Shown here piece by piece: positions 1 to 10,230 of a stretch of DNA of 64,000 nucleotides. Positions within the stretch are counted from its first letter, which is position 1. The number at the start of each line of letters is the position of its first letter. The stretch is from Fistulifera solaris. Its lineage: Eukaryota > Bacillariophyta > Bacillariophyceae > Naviculales > Stauroneidaceae. The notes under the pieces were generated by a model. That model was not told the origin of the DNA. It made no database searches and saw nothing but the letters and a program-made list of their open reading frames with translations. The DNA is taken from assembly GCA_030295235.1 (NCBI GenBank), contig AP026125.1:1426001-1490000 (forward strand). The letters run 5' to 3'. The position numbers were made by a program, and so were the translations under genes.

Positions 1-14
1 CTGCTGCTTTGCAG

Positions 15-635
15 GGCGCTTATCGATGCGAAATCCTTTCTCAGCAAGGGAGAGTATTCTTACAGTTAGGTGCCACAAATGAGGCACGACAAATATTTGA
101 CATGGCAAGAGACGCGGCGACTCATGGCTCTGTTGCGGAAGAGACCATGCAAGTAATGCGGCACTCTCTTGTTCCGTTCGTCCCAGCGCATATGTCTCTT
201 AATGATGGCTTGCTAAAATTCTCCGAAGGTCAATACAACGAAGCCCTGGAATGCTTTCGGCATTGTGTCGACTTGATAAGGCAAAGGATTGAAATGAAGT
301 CGGCGGTTGCGTCTTCCAACAGTTTTGATATGAAAGCCTTGATACCCATGCCCACAGGAGCAGCGCCGGAAGATGCTCTTTATAGTGAGGCAATCAATAA
401 CATGTCTTTGTGTGCGCTATACACGTGTAACTTGCATGAAGCCATTTTATTGATGGAATCTTTGATTCGAGAAGACCCCATTAAATTTTTGACCGAGCGC
501 GTTTGTCTCAACCTTTGCATATTGTACGAGCTGAGTAATGAGACATCCATGGCTGCCAAGAAGAAAAAGGTTTTGCAATTGATTGCGAAACGTTTCATGC
601 TTCATGATATCGGGCCATCTAGCTTTCGACTCTAG
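15..635 (+). CDS. TRAPPC12: TRAPPC12-like protein, C-terminal exon (5' part outside window)
   Basis: The reading frame follows a typical acceptor (TTTGCAG ending at base 14), so this is the last exon of a gene that begins before the window. About 206 residues are visible and are rich in tetratricopeptide-like helices. The stretch ESLIREDPIKFLTERVCLNL, followed by CILYELSNE and a basic helix, matches the C-terminal end of TRAPP complex subunit 12. That subunit belongs to the tethering complex acting in ER-to-Golgi and endosomal traffic. The stop at 633-635 sits where the family normally ends. The assignment rests on recalled family similarity; another TPR protein is possible but less likely. 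Confidence 0.7.
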   Translation, partial: GAYRCEILSQQGRVFLQLGATNEARQIFDMARDAATHGSVAEETMQVMRHSLVPFVPAHMSLNDGLLKFSEGQYNEALECFRHCVDLIRQRIEMKSAVASSNSFDMKALIPMPTGAAPEDALYSEAINNMSLCALYTCNLHEAILLMESLIREDPIKFLTERVCLNLCILYELSNETSMAAKKKKVLQLIAKRFMLHDIGPSSFRL

Positions 636-737
636 GTTTTCATCTTAATTACATAGTGATATTGACACAGGTAAACAATTATTAAAATGATCTGAGCAAT
701 TAGTCTAACTTCCCCACAGCGATGATTCAACTACAAT

Positions 738-1554
738 TTATTGCACGTGGCAAGCAGCCAACGCGAGATCCGCATCCGATGCACACATCTTCATATTCGT
801 TCCATGTGAAGGCATTACCGCATCACCATGATCCAAAGCATGCTTTCGCTTTATCACTGCCTTCCACATATCCGCAGGATCGGGTCGCAAGGGACCTCCT
901 TTGTTACCCGGCTGGTCACAGGCATGCGTCCATTCAAAGACCGGGGCAGCCTCGTGGTGCCCATAGCATACAATGCCTGGCATCACAATTCCATTCGGGT
1001 ACGCGCCGGCTTCGACTAAATCGCTCACTCCCGCTTCTTCCGGAGACATGATTTTCAAGTGCTCCAGGACAACGTCGTCAATCAAGTAATTCGCCAATGC
1101 ATTGGAGCTATCGCCCACGACTTCCGAGAAACCGCATTCTTTCGTCAGGCCCCACTGTTCATCGGCTTTCTTAGCGCCAGCCTCGCCTTCGCTGGTCCAC
1201 GCAATCAACAAGCATTTCTCGTCTTCTTTTTGTTGTGCTTTGAGGAAGCTTCCGAGGCGTTGAAGATAGTATTTGTCGTACTTACACCAAGAACCACGGA
1301 AGAGGACTAAACAAAGAATATCCGGCTCGGTGGCTTTTTCAATGATCCACTGTAATTTATAGTTCGGGCGACGAATGAAAAGAGCAGCGTTAGATGATGA
1401 AATAAATAAAAATAAAGTTTCGGTAATTCTTCAGTCGTTTACGGAAAATCAACTGTGCTCTGAGCAACGGGAAACGAAGAATATCTCGAAGGGTGACGAA
1501 AAACATTAAGTTCCTTACCTTTTCCGGGTCGGATACAAACGTAGCTTCAGACAT
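738..1554 (-). CDS. AhpC/TSA-like thioredoxin-fold protein with a single active-site cysteine
   Basis: Two exons: 1554-1519 (12 codons, MSEATFVSDPEK) and 1349-738, separated by a GTAAGG...ACAG intron of 169 nt in phase 0. The product is 215 residues. The second exon opens with a strand and the motif VLFRGSWCKYDKYYLQ, which has the position and flanks of a peroxiredoxin-like or thioredoxin-like active site. The second cysteine of a CxxC is replaced by Asp. The helix that follows (LGSFLKAQQKEDEKCLLIAW) fits the fold. No signal peptide is seen, so a cytosolic place is inferred. Activity as a thiol peroxidase is not proven; it may be a divergent regulatory relative. The gene is tail-to-tail with the upstream TRAPPC12-like gene. 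Confidence 0.6.
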
Positions 1555-1989
1555 GTTTTACGCGTGATTTGCAATGACAAAGCTGTCTTTCTTGTTGATT
1601 CAATTGTGTTGATTGCGTTGCAATTGCACAGCAAGGTGGCCATTAAAATCAAAGGCGGTGCGTTTTGCGGGGCTTCGATCTTTTTTATAGCATCGAGCGC
1701 GGTGATATCCGCGAGAGAAGGCCGAAATAAGCCGCAAGCCGCAAAGGACTGTGTCTTTAATGTAGTTGTTTTCTGATACAAAAAGTAAGGAGAAACGTGT
1801 TACACGGATCTTGAAAGGAAACGAAAGAATTTAAGCGATACACAGTATCCGAGCGCGACTCACCGTCGTCGGCCGGACGAGTGATGAAATCAAACACAAA
1901 AACACACGTGAACGTCTTCTTGAATGCTATTCATTCGAATTCAATGTCTCTTTAGTGAGCGTTTCTTATTAGTTTTTTAATCAATAAAA

Positions 1990-3264
1990 ATGAAAGCATA
2001 TATGACATTCCAGCATGGCAGCCAGCCGCTGGGGACATTGTACATGGAACTGGAACAAAAGGTCGTTCCCAAAACCGTGCGAAATTTTGAGGCATTTCTT
2101 CGAAAGGGTTACAAGGGAACAAATGTGCACCGACTGATCAAAGGCTTTATGCTTCAAGCGGGTGATATTACAGCAGGTGATGGAACAGGCGGGTATTCTA
2201 TTTACGGGAAAACATTTGCGGATGAAAATTTCATTCTGCGACACGATCGCCCCGGGCGGCTGAGTATGGCGAATGCGGGGCCGAATACAAATGGCAGCCA
2301 GTTTTTCATTACGTTCAAACCGACACCTCATTTAGACGGGAAGCACGTGGTGTTTGGGAGCGTTGACTTGCAGAGAAGTGGGACGTTGCTGAAAACACTG
2401 GAGCAAATTAAAACGCTATCAAACGACAAACCAAAGCAAGAATTGACGATTGTCGATTGCGGTATCATAGAGGAGGCCCCCGACAGCGCAAAAACGGCAG
2501 CGGTCGCTGAAGCTGTTGATGCGGATGCAGATGAAATCGACTTGGAAGAAGAAGAAGAAGAAGAAGATGTTGAGGCTAGAAACGATGTTGTACAAGAAGT
2601 TGTTGAATCGGAAGATGATGACTCGAAACCGTTAAGTAAATCAGAAGCTTTGAAGAGGCGATTAAGGAAGCTAAAACAAAAGGTCAACCAAGCGAGACAA
2701 CTTAATAGACAGGCAGTAAAAGACGAAGGAGAACGGTCAACTGTCGAGGGCAGTGCGTCCGCCCGGAAGAAACTAGCGGCTGCGAATAAAGAGGGCAAGA
2801 ATTCCACCTGGGCACAACAGAATGCTAAGGCTTTGTCCATTGCCAACGAATCGGGGGTAGATGCGAAGCATCTGACAGAACAGGCTGCAGATTCAGTTTA
2901 TAAAGCGCGACTAGCCGCTGAACGAGCGGAAACGCAACCTCACAAGTATCTACGAGATTTGAAATCTATTCCTCGAAATTTGCCTCAATCCTCAGAGACT
3001 GGTATTTCAACCTTCAACCCACTACAGAATGAAGTGAATCCTGACAAAGAACGAGAAGGAGCGCGACGGTTGGCCCTGGAAATGCACAAAAGAGTGGAGA
3101 AAAATACGAAACGATTACTGTCTGTCAAGCGCAAAGGTGGCGATGACGGTGACGTTTCTTACATCAACAAGCGGAATAAAATTTTCAATGAGAAAATCAG
3201 TCGCGATTATGACAAACACACGGCAGAAATTCGAGAAAGTTTAGAACGGGGCAGTGCTTTATAA
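1990..3264 (+). CDS. Cyclophilin (peptidyl-prolyl isomerase) - SYF2 splicing factor fusion
   Basis: A single exon of 424 residues. Residues 1-160 are a cyclophilin: [14 protein letters not shown] carries the catalytic Arg, and [20 protein letters not shown] carries the Phe pocket. The cyclosporin-contact Trp is His, as in many spliceosomal cyclophilins. Residues 190-225 are an acidic linker with a run of seven Glu. Residues 225-424 match SYF2, a protein of the Prp19/NTC-associated spliceosome: [20 protein letters not shown] mirrors its N-terminal helix, and the end ([20 protein letters not shown], then [15 protein letters not shown]) mirrors its C-terminal signature almost residue for residue. 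There is no stop, intron or frame change between the halves. A nuclear role in catalytic-stage spliceosomes is inferred. Confidence 0.88.
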   Translation: MKAYMTFQHGSQPLGTLYMELEQKVVPKTVRNFEAFLRKGYKGTNVHRLIKGFMLQAGDITAGDGTGGYSIYGKTFADENFILRHDRPGRLSMANAGPNTNGSQFFITFKPTPHLDGKHVVFGSVDLQRSGTLLKTLEQIKTLSNDKPKQELTIVDCGIIEEAPDSAKTAAVAEAVDADADEIDLEEEEEEEDVEARNDVVQEVVESEDDDSKPLSKSEALKRRLRKLKQKVNQARQLNRQAVKDEGERSTVEGSASARKKLAAANKEGKNSTWAQQNAKALSIANESGVDAKHLTEQAADSVYKARLAAERAETQPHKYLRDLKSIPRNLPQSSETGISTFNPLQNEVNPDKEREGARRLALEMHKRVEKNTKRLLSVKRKGGDDGDVSYINKRNKIFNEKISRDYDKHTAEIRESLERGSAL

Positions 3265-3833
3265 AAAAAAATGTTTATCGATCATCGCTAGTCCGTACGG
3301 TATGATGGAAATCGTGCGGCTCGTTGCCTTCCTTTTTACTACTGTATTAACCCAAGATTTTTCGAGCCAGACTGCTACCTAAATTCCGTAACAGTACAAG
3401 ATCATTGCGATGCAACGTCCTGTGGCATTTTGGGTCGATTATTAACGACGATCGACTATACCTCCAAACTGTAGACGACTTTCACCACGACTGCATTCAG
3501 TCATGAATAACGATTCGATTCCGAGCTACAGAACCTTCGTTCACTAAGCAAGCTTGACAGGCTACATGGCATGCTTTTCATTGGGACCAGAATGCCAACA
3601 GCTTTGCGATGCACCAATATCTCGTTGGTCTCTGGTCTGTATCTGTACTTAGAATCTTTGTCAAGGTCTTTGCGCATTCAAGAGGAACGCTCGCCCGTCC
3701 ATCGTCCGTCGCATTTAGCCGCTGCGCAGCATTTTTTGCTGCCGTCGCACAACACAAAAAAGTGATTGTTGCTTGGTAAAGTCTCTTTTGATTAAGTCGC
3801 TTTGTGCATTACTCTGCATCTATTTACGAAAAT
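3265..3833. other. Intergenic region without recognisable gene
   Basis: About 570 bases between the cyclophilin-SYF2 gene and NUP93. A short open frame at 3571-3765 has no recognisable protein character and is taken as chance. The last part must hold the NUP93 promoter; no clear element is seen. Confidence 0.5.
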
Positions 3834-6309
3834 ATGACGGCCATGGACTGGAATGACCTCGCGGCTCGACCTCTTTCGAGTGTTGGAGGGACTCCGGGAA
3901 ATGCGAGAACTCCTCGTGACTTCCTCCCTCCTTCCGGAGATCAGAATCTAATGGGAGACCTGCCGCGCTGGATGAATCAAAGCTGGAACACAAACGAACC
4001 AGATTCTTCGTCGCATCAACAAGCGTCTGAAACACTTCATTTTGATAGCTTGGAAGAGCATCTGTTGCATCACGAACAAAGAATCATGACGAGAATCTTA
4101 CAGGAGGCGACAGAACAAGCCATTGCTAGTGCCGATGCGATGATTGAAGCGCAAATTCAGTCTGCGTGGGAGAAGGAACGCGAACGCTGGAAGAAAGAAT
4201 GGTTTGGTTCCGTTGTGCGTCGTCATCCGAACCGTCATGGTGCTCTTGTGGAAAGTAACAATGCGGAGGCGGGCCTGCTGATTGCCAAAAATGACGCTCA
4301 CTCCCCGATTGAAAGCTCTACACGCGGATCTGCGCTACTTGCGTTGCCATCCTCGTGGCAGCCCAAGCCCGCTGACGGAAGATTGCCTCCTACTCAGGCC
4401 CCATTGGACTTGGCGTCGGCATCAGCTCACCTTCAAATCTTTCAGCGGATGGAAAACTCTGACAAGGCGGTGAACGAATTCCTCAACTTGCTCACACCTC
4501 AACCAAATTTTCCAAGCTCTCCTGTCGACTTGGGATATCGGTTCGCCTGGCAAGTTACGAGAGACTTGCTTCGTCATAAGCGATCTTTGGCGCTGTCACC
4601 GGTCGCGCAAGCCACGGCTGCGCTGGAGCATCTTTGTTTGAACTTTCAATCCATGATAGCGAATCGTATTCGCATCGATCAAACAATCGCGCCACATCAT
4701 TTCCGGAATAATATAGCCAATCAATGCGTGGTTTTCTGCAAGCTGGTATTGGGTGGGGACGAGCAGTCCGTGTGGCCGCCCGTATTTTATTGCTTGCGCT
4801 GCGGTGATGCTGTGGCCGCTCTCGAAATTTACCAATCGACTCCAGAACCAGATGCCGCCGTTCTTCAGCTGCTAATGAGTCTTGCCGGTAAGCAAGGGAG
4901 CCTACCGACAGTTTGGTCGCCTCCAGACACCACTTCGTCTGGTTTGGTTGTTACGCCGTCTCCGGCAGACCGCAGATCCGTCGGTGATCTCTGGGAAAAC
5001 TGTCAGCATCGAGACAAACCTGTCGATCTTCATGAACAAGGTGTCTATGCCTTACTGTCAGGAGTCGCCTTGCTCCCCGCCTCCGAAGGCAGCAGTGTCC
5101 CTGGGCTCTCGACCATCGAGGACTACTTAGTGGGCGCCATTTGGAAGGGCCTGTCACAGCCAAACCCTGCTCAAGAATTAGAGAATCTTGCTGCTACGAT
5201 CCGCGACTTTGGTCCGGACTACTTTGGAAGCCCCGGCTCCGGAGGATGGGACTTTGCTCGTCCTCTTTTCTTGACGCAGCAATATGAGCGAGCATTGCTA
5301 CACTTGACCGAGTCGGGAGGTGTCAATGGTCTTTTGCAAGCCACGCATTTGGCTTATGTCATGATTGCTAGTGGCGTTGTGCCTCGGGAATTTCTGAGTG
5401 ATTCGATTGTTACCTCATTGTTGGTTTCGTACGCACAACAGCTTGTGGGGCGGCGAATCTGGGTGCCAAAGCATCGTTGGAATATGTTGCCCGAATTCCT
5501 GATCGACGTCAATCGCGACAAGAAGTCGCGAAATTGATTTCGAGTACGGGCAAAATCTTCGAATTGGTTGGAAGTATCAGTCCCGAAGGAACGAGGGTTC
5601 GAAGCGAATCGGTTATTGACATGTTCTTCTCGGAGTCTGAAGTTTCCATGTTACTTGCGGAAGCTGCCGAACTGATGCTTCATGGCAACTACCAACAGGG
5701 AACGTCAAAGACGCATTCGGTAGGTCTCGCGGCCATGTGCTATATGTTGGCTGGACGATACAATGATGTCGTGAGTCTGCTCAATCAAATGATTTCTCCT
5801 CCCGAGAAAACCGACGAGAACCGAACATTTTGGTTGCAGCAAGTCAAAGACTTTCGTGATACATATCTGAGCAAGAAGACTGAAGTTTCGGTAGCGTTGG
5901 AAGAGATGGCACCCAAATGTTGGAGACAAACAACATTTTGGTCGAATTGAACAAGTTCTTCATCGCGCAGCAGCAAGGACAGTTTCAAGAAGCTTGGAGT
6001 ATGATCGACCGACTCAACTTGCTACCAACTGCGCAAGCTGATTTGGGTTCGAAGGAACGCAGCTATCAGAGTCTCGATCCGCTGGTGAAACAGTCCTTCC
6101 CTGCTATCCTCGTCGCATCAATGGAAATGCTTCATGCTGACTATCGTCGATTGAAAATGCAAGTTCAACCCAATACTGAGGGAATTGTGCGTGATCGTTT
6201 GGGGCAGATTCGGGCAAGAGCCAGCTTGTTCGTCACCCTAGCTGGCTTGGTAGGAGTTGCTCCTGACGAAATGGAGAAGATTTCTCGGCTAGGATCGCTC
6301 ATGATTTAA
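3834..6309 (+). CDS. NUP93: Nucleoporin Nup93/Nic96 (frame broken twice)
   Basis: Scaffold nucleoporin of the inner ring of the nuclear pore, about 825 residues across three frames. I take ATG 3834 (MTAMDWNDLAARPL) as start. The N-terminal third has a charged helix (EEHLLHHEQRIMTRILQEAT). The alpha-helical core shows the family signature YFGSPGSGGWDFARPLFLTQ, then QYERALLHL. The C-terminal part (ILVELNKFFIAQQQGQFQEA) matches the Nup93 end. The frame changes at 5447-5450 (GGGG, one G short) and at 5915-5917 (AAA, one A short). Adding a base at each place restores a continuous family-like protein, so both look like homopolymer consensus errors rather than introns, since no splice sites are present there. 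Confidence 0.85.
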
Positions 6310-6367
6310 AGTCTAATAGTACAAATAATAGCTAGGATATGCGTTGAATAGTTGTTTTTACAGCGCT

Positions 6368-7195
6368 TTACTTTAGTCTCTTTCTTCGCCATTTGTACTG
6401 GGCAGGTTGCCCTTGCTCGGCTTCCTTGATTTTTCGTTTGCGGCCCTTTCCTGCCACTAATTTCTCTGTGACTAAATGTGCTTCTGCTCGACTCATCGCA
6501 GCCGCGCGCTTCTCTCTTGCTTTCAATTCACGATACGAACTTTCCTTAGCTTTCGCCAGCTTCTTTGCTGCTTTCTTTGCTTCTATCATTTGAGCCACTA
6601 AATCTTCTCGAGACTGTACGAGGTCTTCATCGTCGTTCGACTCCGCACCTCCCAAAATATTTGACTGGATACTTTCGATCTTTTGACGATTGTATGCTCG
6701 TCCAACAAGCTCTGGCAATGTACCAAAGTGAGAAGCTGCATCAAAACTCTCCGCAGCCTGCTTGTCCGCAACAAAAATGGTATGTTTTCTCTTTTGTGCC
6801 GGTGCATCTAATCCGTGCAGAGTGGCTCGCAACTTCTCAGCCTTCTTTTTGTCTTTTTGTTTCTGCATGCGAATGTAACTGAGATCTTGGTCCTTCATAA
6901 TTCGTATAGTATCGGATCCGACTTCTTCCTCGAATTTTCGATGCTCCGCTTCCTTCGTTCTCCGATGCTTTCCGTCCTGAACTTGCGCGTTGTGCATCCC
7001 AAAATAGAATTCTTCAGGATTTTTCATGGATGCTTTTAGCTTCATCGCGTTAATGCGATCTTCCTTTTTGTGATAATCTTTCGCTCGAACGACATAGTCT
7101 TTCTTCTTTTGCAAAAACCCCAAGTGCGATCGGTGTTGCGGCTGCGAGCGCTCCTTGTGTGTAATGCGTTTGACCGCATTCCGAAGCGACGACAT
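6368..7195 (-). CDS. UTP11: UTP11, U3 snoRNP / small-subunit processome protein
   Basis: 275 residues, single exon, very basic. Begins MSSLRNAVKRITHKERSQPQ and continues with the conserved block of the family: LGFLQKKKDYVVRAKDYHKK, then NPEEFYFGMHNAQVQDGKH. The C-terminal end KYKWRRKRLK-like basic tail is also typical. UTP11 acts in the nucleolus in early processing of 18S rRNA. An upstream in-frame ATG at 7357 lies in a low-complexity stretch (repeats of TGATTGG) and is less likely to be the start. The gene is convergent with NUP93 (59 bp apart). Confidence 0.92.
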   Translation of the reverse strand: MSSLRNAVKRITHKERSQPQHRSHLGFLQKKKDYVVRAKDYHKKEDRINAMKLKASMKNPEEFYFGMHNAQVQDGKHRRTKEAEHRKFEEEVGSDTIRIMKDQDLSYIRMQKQKDKKKAEKLRATLHGLDAPAQKRKHTIFVADKQAAESFDAASHFGTLPELVGRAYNRQKIESIQSNILGGAESNDDEDLVQSREDLVAQMIEAKKAAKKLAKAKESSYRELKAREKRAAAMSRAEAHLVTEKLVAGKGRKRKIKEAEQGQPAQYKWRRKRLK

Positions 7196-7625
7196 GATTA
7201 TCACGCCTGTTTCGGCAATTAAAGTCGTTCCTCGAGTGGATGTTGCGCTTTGTAGCGACTGAATTGAATTAATCGGTTGTGTTTGTGTTTTTCTTTTTCT
7301 TTTTCGTGGTCGCGATTTGCGATTGATTGGTGATTGGTGATTGGTGATTGGGGACACGGAATACGGAATCCGATTGTATCTGTTTACGTAGTATTCTAAT
7401 TTATAACTTATAACCTTATCTAAAATTCCAGGTTCCTAAGGAACGGAATATCACTGACGTCACGATTGGCCTGACTTTGTATGGTGTGAAGTGTTGAAGC
7501 GCGGCTGTCCGTGCGAAAGCGTGCGAACCTGTGCGGAGAGGCTGTTTGCATCCGCAACCAGCAACCATGTCAACCTTTCGACCATCATAAAATAATTGCA
7601 ACCCCTGCAGTTGTTGATATCGAAA

Positions 7626-8339
7626 ATGAAGCTCTTCAAAGCATCCGTATTGCTTTCGGCTGTCGCACATGCGGCGGCCTTTACTTCCCGCAGCGCTTTC
7701 GGCGTGCGCTCCATGTCCGCTCTCGGAATTGCCGTCGGCGACAAGATCCCTGACGTCGGTCTTATGAAAGGCTTCCCTGATGTCAAGACGACCAGTGTTG
7801 CTGACTATGCCAAGGGCAAGAACGTTATCATTGTTGGGCTCCCCGGAGCCTTTACCCCCACCTGATCTTCAGTGCAGGTCCCGGGTTACCTCGAGAAGGC
7901 TGGTAAGTCAAGCAGAATGCTTTTCGACTTTCTGAACTTATTTCATGATAACCTAACTATTCATTTACTCTCACTTTTACCCAATAGATGCCCTCAAGAG
8001 CGCCGGGATCGACGGAGTACTTGTGTACTGCGTCAACGACCCTGCTGTCATGCAGGCCTGGAGTGAAAACCAGGGTGTCAAGGGTGACTTTGTTACCCTC
8101 ATGGGTGATCCATCGGGAGCCTTCACCAAGGCCCTCGATTTGAAATGACCCATCCCGGCCCCGTTTCGGTCGGTATCATTGGTCGCAGTAAGCGCTTTGC
8201 TTTGATCGTCAAAGACGGTACTGTGACTCATGTTGCCGTCAGTGAGGCCGAAGGTGACCCAGCCGGTGATTCCGATCCTTCTGCATCTTTGGCCGAAGCT
8301 ATGCTTGAGGCCATTGAGAAGGGTGCCCTTTCCAAATAA
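7626..8339 (+). CDS. Plastid-targeted type II/Prx5-like peroxiredoxin; TGA at the peroxidatic position (candidate selenoprotein)
   Basis: Exon 1 runs 7626-7902, intron 7903-7987 (GTAAGT...AATAG), exon 2 7988-8339. The N-terminus (MKLFKASVLLSAVAHAAAF) is a signal peptide ending in the diatom A-A-F plastid motif. The active-site block reads PGAFTPT-TGA-SSVQVPGYLEKA, where relatives have Cys in place of TGA. Bases before and after the TGA (7863-7865) are in the same frame, so this is a codon replacement and not an indel. Later blocks (GDPSGAFTKALDLK; THPGPVSVGIIGRSKRFALI) are normal. A second defect, one A short in the AAA at 8143-8145, shifts frame and resembles the homopolymer errors seen elsewhere. 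A SECIS-like fold lies about 180 nt after the stop. Predicted role: reduction of hydroperoxides in the plastid. Confidence 0.85.
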
Positions 8340-8510
8340 ACTGTAGGCTATAGTAGGCGAGCACCATTATTGGAACGGTCACACGGAGATTGCGCATCGA
8401 GCTGAATGATGTCCATGTCGTCTACGACAATGGGCTGAGCAAGCATTCGAACGTACTTTCTTTGTGGTTGTTGTTGTATTGGTGCTTGTCTGCGGTTGAT
8501 GCTATTGCCA

Positions 8511-8580
8511 GTATCATGGAATGACGTCGCTCTTGTGGAATCTTGAGTTCGACTCGAGAGACTGATAGTAAACGAAATTG
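8511..8580 (+). promoter_or_regulatory. Candidate SECIS element in the peroxiredoxin 3' UTR
   Basis: ATGA at 8521-8524 can face TGAT at 8563-8566 to give the U.U, G.A, A.G, C.U non-canonical quartet of eukaryotic SECIS cores. Above it, GTC/GAC and CTC/GAG pairs with one G.A mismatch form an imperfect helix of about 13 positions. An AA (8539-8540) sits at the start of the apical loop, at the usual distance of about 14 nt. The lower helix is weak. Found by eye only. Confidence 0.45.
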
Positions 8581-8712
8581 GTCCGATGGCTTCGGTTGCA
8601 GACTTTGCAGAGTTCTGTCGCCTATATACAATTAACTTAGAATACAATCAATCATATGTGGAGGCATTATAATAAAGTTTAATGTAGCTGCTCCTCCATA
8701 CGCGCTGACTGC

Positions 8713-9779
8713 TTATTCGACGGGCTCAAATTTGCTGCCGAGTTCGGAAAGCTTCTTGTGAGCTTTGGCGTACGATTCGAAAAAAGCATCCTGCGAATCG
8801 CGAAACTTTTCAGCGAATGGCTTGAAACCGTCATCGTCAAACAAAGTTTTATCCGTCGACAACTTGAGAAGTTCAGGGTCAGCCTTCGAGTCCGCCATCG
8901 TAGTGAAATACGAGTTGTCAAAAACGACTATAATTGAACAAAGGATGTGTGAGTGTATCGCACGAAGCCAAGTATAAGAATACTATTATCACTTACGCCA
9001 GCGCTCCGTCCAACTGCTGCCACCAGGATTGTACTTGGCTTCAGTCCCATCAGCTCGAACTTGCTTACTTCCGTTCGTGAACTTGGTTTCTGTTGCGCCA
9101 AGACCCGAGCGATCCTTGTACGCGCGTCCGAAGGTATGAGCTCCGCTCAAGGCGACAATTTCTTCGTCGTTAAGCCCCATGCGGTAGAAAACCTTTCGCA
9201 AGTGGCCATTAGGAGTCTTGTCTTCGGTAGATGCCGTGCCACCCGGTCCGCCGTACTTTCCCTCCGGAGAAGGTTCGGCGTCGGGAAGATTACCTTCCTT
9301 GCTGCACTGGTGCGGGCCTGTGGTATCGCAGCGACCGTACTTCATATCGATTTTGGGTCCACCCGCGAGTTCGATAGAACGCGCTGACGCCATTTGAAAG
9401 ATATCAGCGTAGCTAACATCAGGAAAGGCCGCTTTGACAGGCTCGAGGAGTTTGACGGCACCTGCCAGACCTGCGTTGGCGCCGTGATTGATTTCCGGCT
9501 CGAATCGGATAGAGCCAACAGCCCCTCCTGCAGCGGGCCACTCTTCCTTGATCGATGCATCATAGGTACCTGCATCGTGCCAAGCGAGGCGGACCATGAC
9601 AGGTCCGCAGTTTCGCTCGAGAAGGATCTTGTCAATCATTTCTTGGGCTCCTTCTAGGTCGGCGCGGGTGACTTGGAGAGGGAGACCCGCGACGAAATGG
9701 CAGGCTTGTTGTGAACAAAAGCCGCCACATCGCTGGTGGTCAGTGCAAGGACAAACAAAGTCAACGGTGAAAGCTTCAT
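8713..9779 (-). CDS. APX: Ascorbate peroxidase (class I haem peroxidase), predicted plastid-targeted
   Basis: Exon 1 9779-8997, intron 8996-8928 (GTAAGT...TATAG), exon 2 8927-8713. About 333 codons. The precursor starts MKLSPLTLFVLALTTSDVAA then F, a signal peptide with the diatom A-A-F motif. The peroxidase body shows the distal site (VMVRLAWHDAGTYD with Arg, Trp and His) and the proximal His in VALSGAHTFGRAYKDRSG. The C-terminal exon opens WLVFDNSYF, as in the family. The frame changes at about 9672, where one G appears to be missing between the targeting sequence and ADLEGAQEM. It removes H2O2 with ascorbate as donor. It converges on the peroxiredoxin, so two plastid peroxide-removing genes share one 3' intergenic region. 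Confidence 0.85.
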
Positions 9780-10230
9780 GATTGCGCTAAAAAGCTGGGA
9801 ATGCTATCGTATCTTGTATAAGATGTAAGACAATAATGAGATTTGAGTCGCCGTCAGAGGTGCACGTTGGCAATTTTTACCTTTCACAGACATCCGTCAG
9901 CCATCACCATAATCTTGTGGTTCGGACCTACAGTCAGCACTCTACACTTTCTGTCTATACAATCCTTTCCGAGGATCTTCATTGGCGTTCCTTTGGTTCT
10001 TCCATTGGCACAAATTCTGGACCGTAAAGTTAAAGCCTCTAGAGCTAGAGTTCTGAAGTACTATACGTAGTCTATGTTCAAACACTTCAAAGAGTAGCCT
10101 TAGTCTATAATGCAATATTTCAATTGTTAACGCCTCTTGTCTAAGAAACTAGCATAGCTCCCAAGTTCGATTGACTGTTGTTGCTTGAAAGAGGACTGAA
10201 TAATTAGGCATCGATAAATCATGACATTCA
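9780..10230. other. Intergenic region, nothing recognised
   Basis: About 450 bases between the APX start and the RING protein stop. Short open frames on the plus strand have no protein-like character. It should hold the APX promoter; no defined element is visible. Confidence 0.45.

Noticed and set aside
2328-2846. 172-codon minus-strand frame opposite the cyclophilin-SYF2 gene
   Set aside because: Ser-rich mirror of the acidic linker on the coding strand; no domain.
5447-5920. Programmed frameshifting or introns in NUP93
   Set aside because: No slippery heptamer with downstream structure and no splice sites; the same kind of break occurs in many unrelated genes at homopolymers.
8406-8439. 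Strong hairpin (GTCCATGTCG/CGACAATGGGC) flanked by ATGA and TGAG as the SECIS element
   Set aside because: Loop of only four bases and no apical AA in the right place; the candidate at 8521-8566 fits better. Kept in mind as an alternative.
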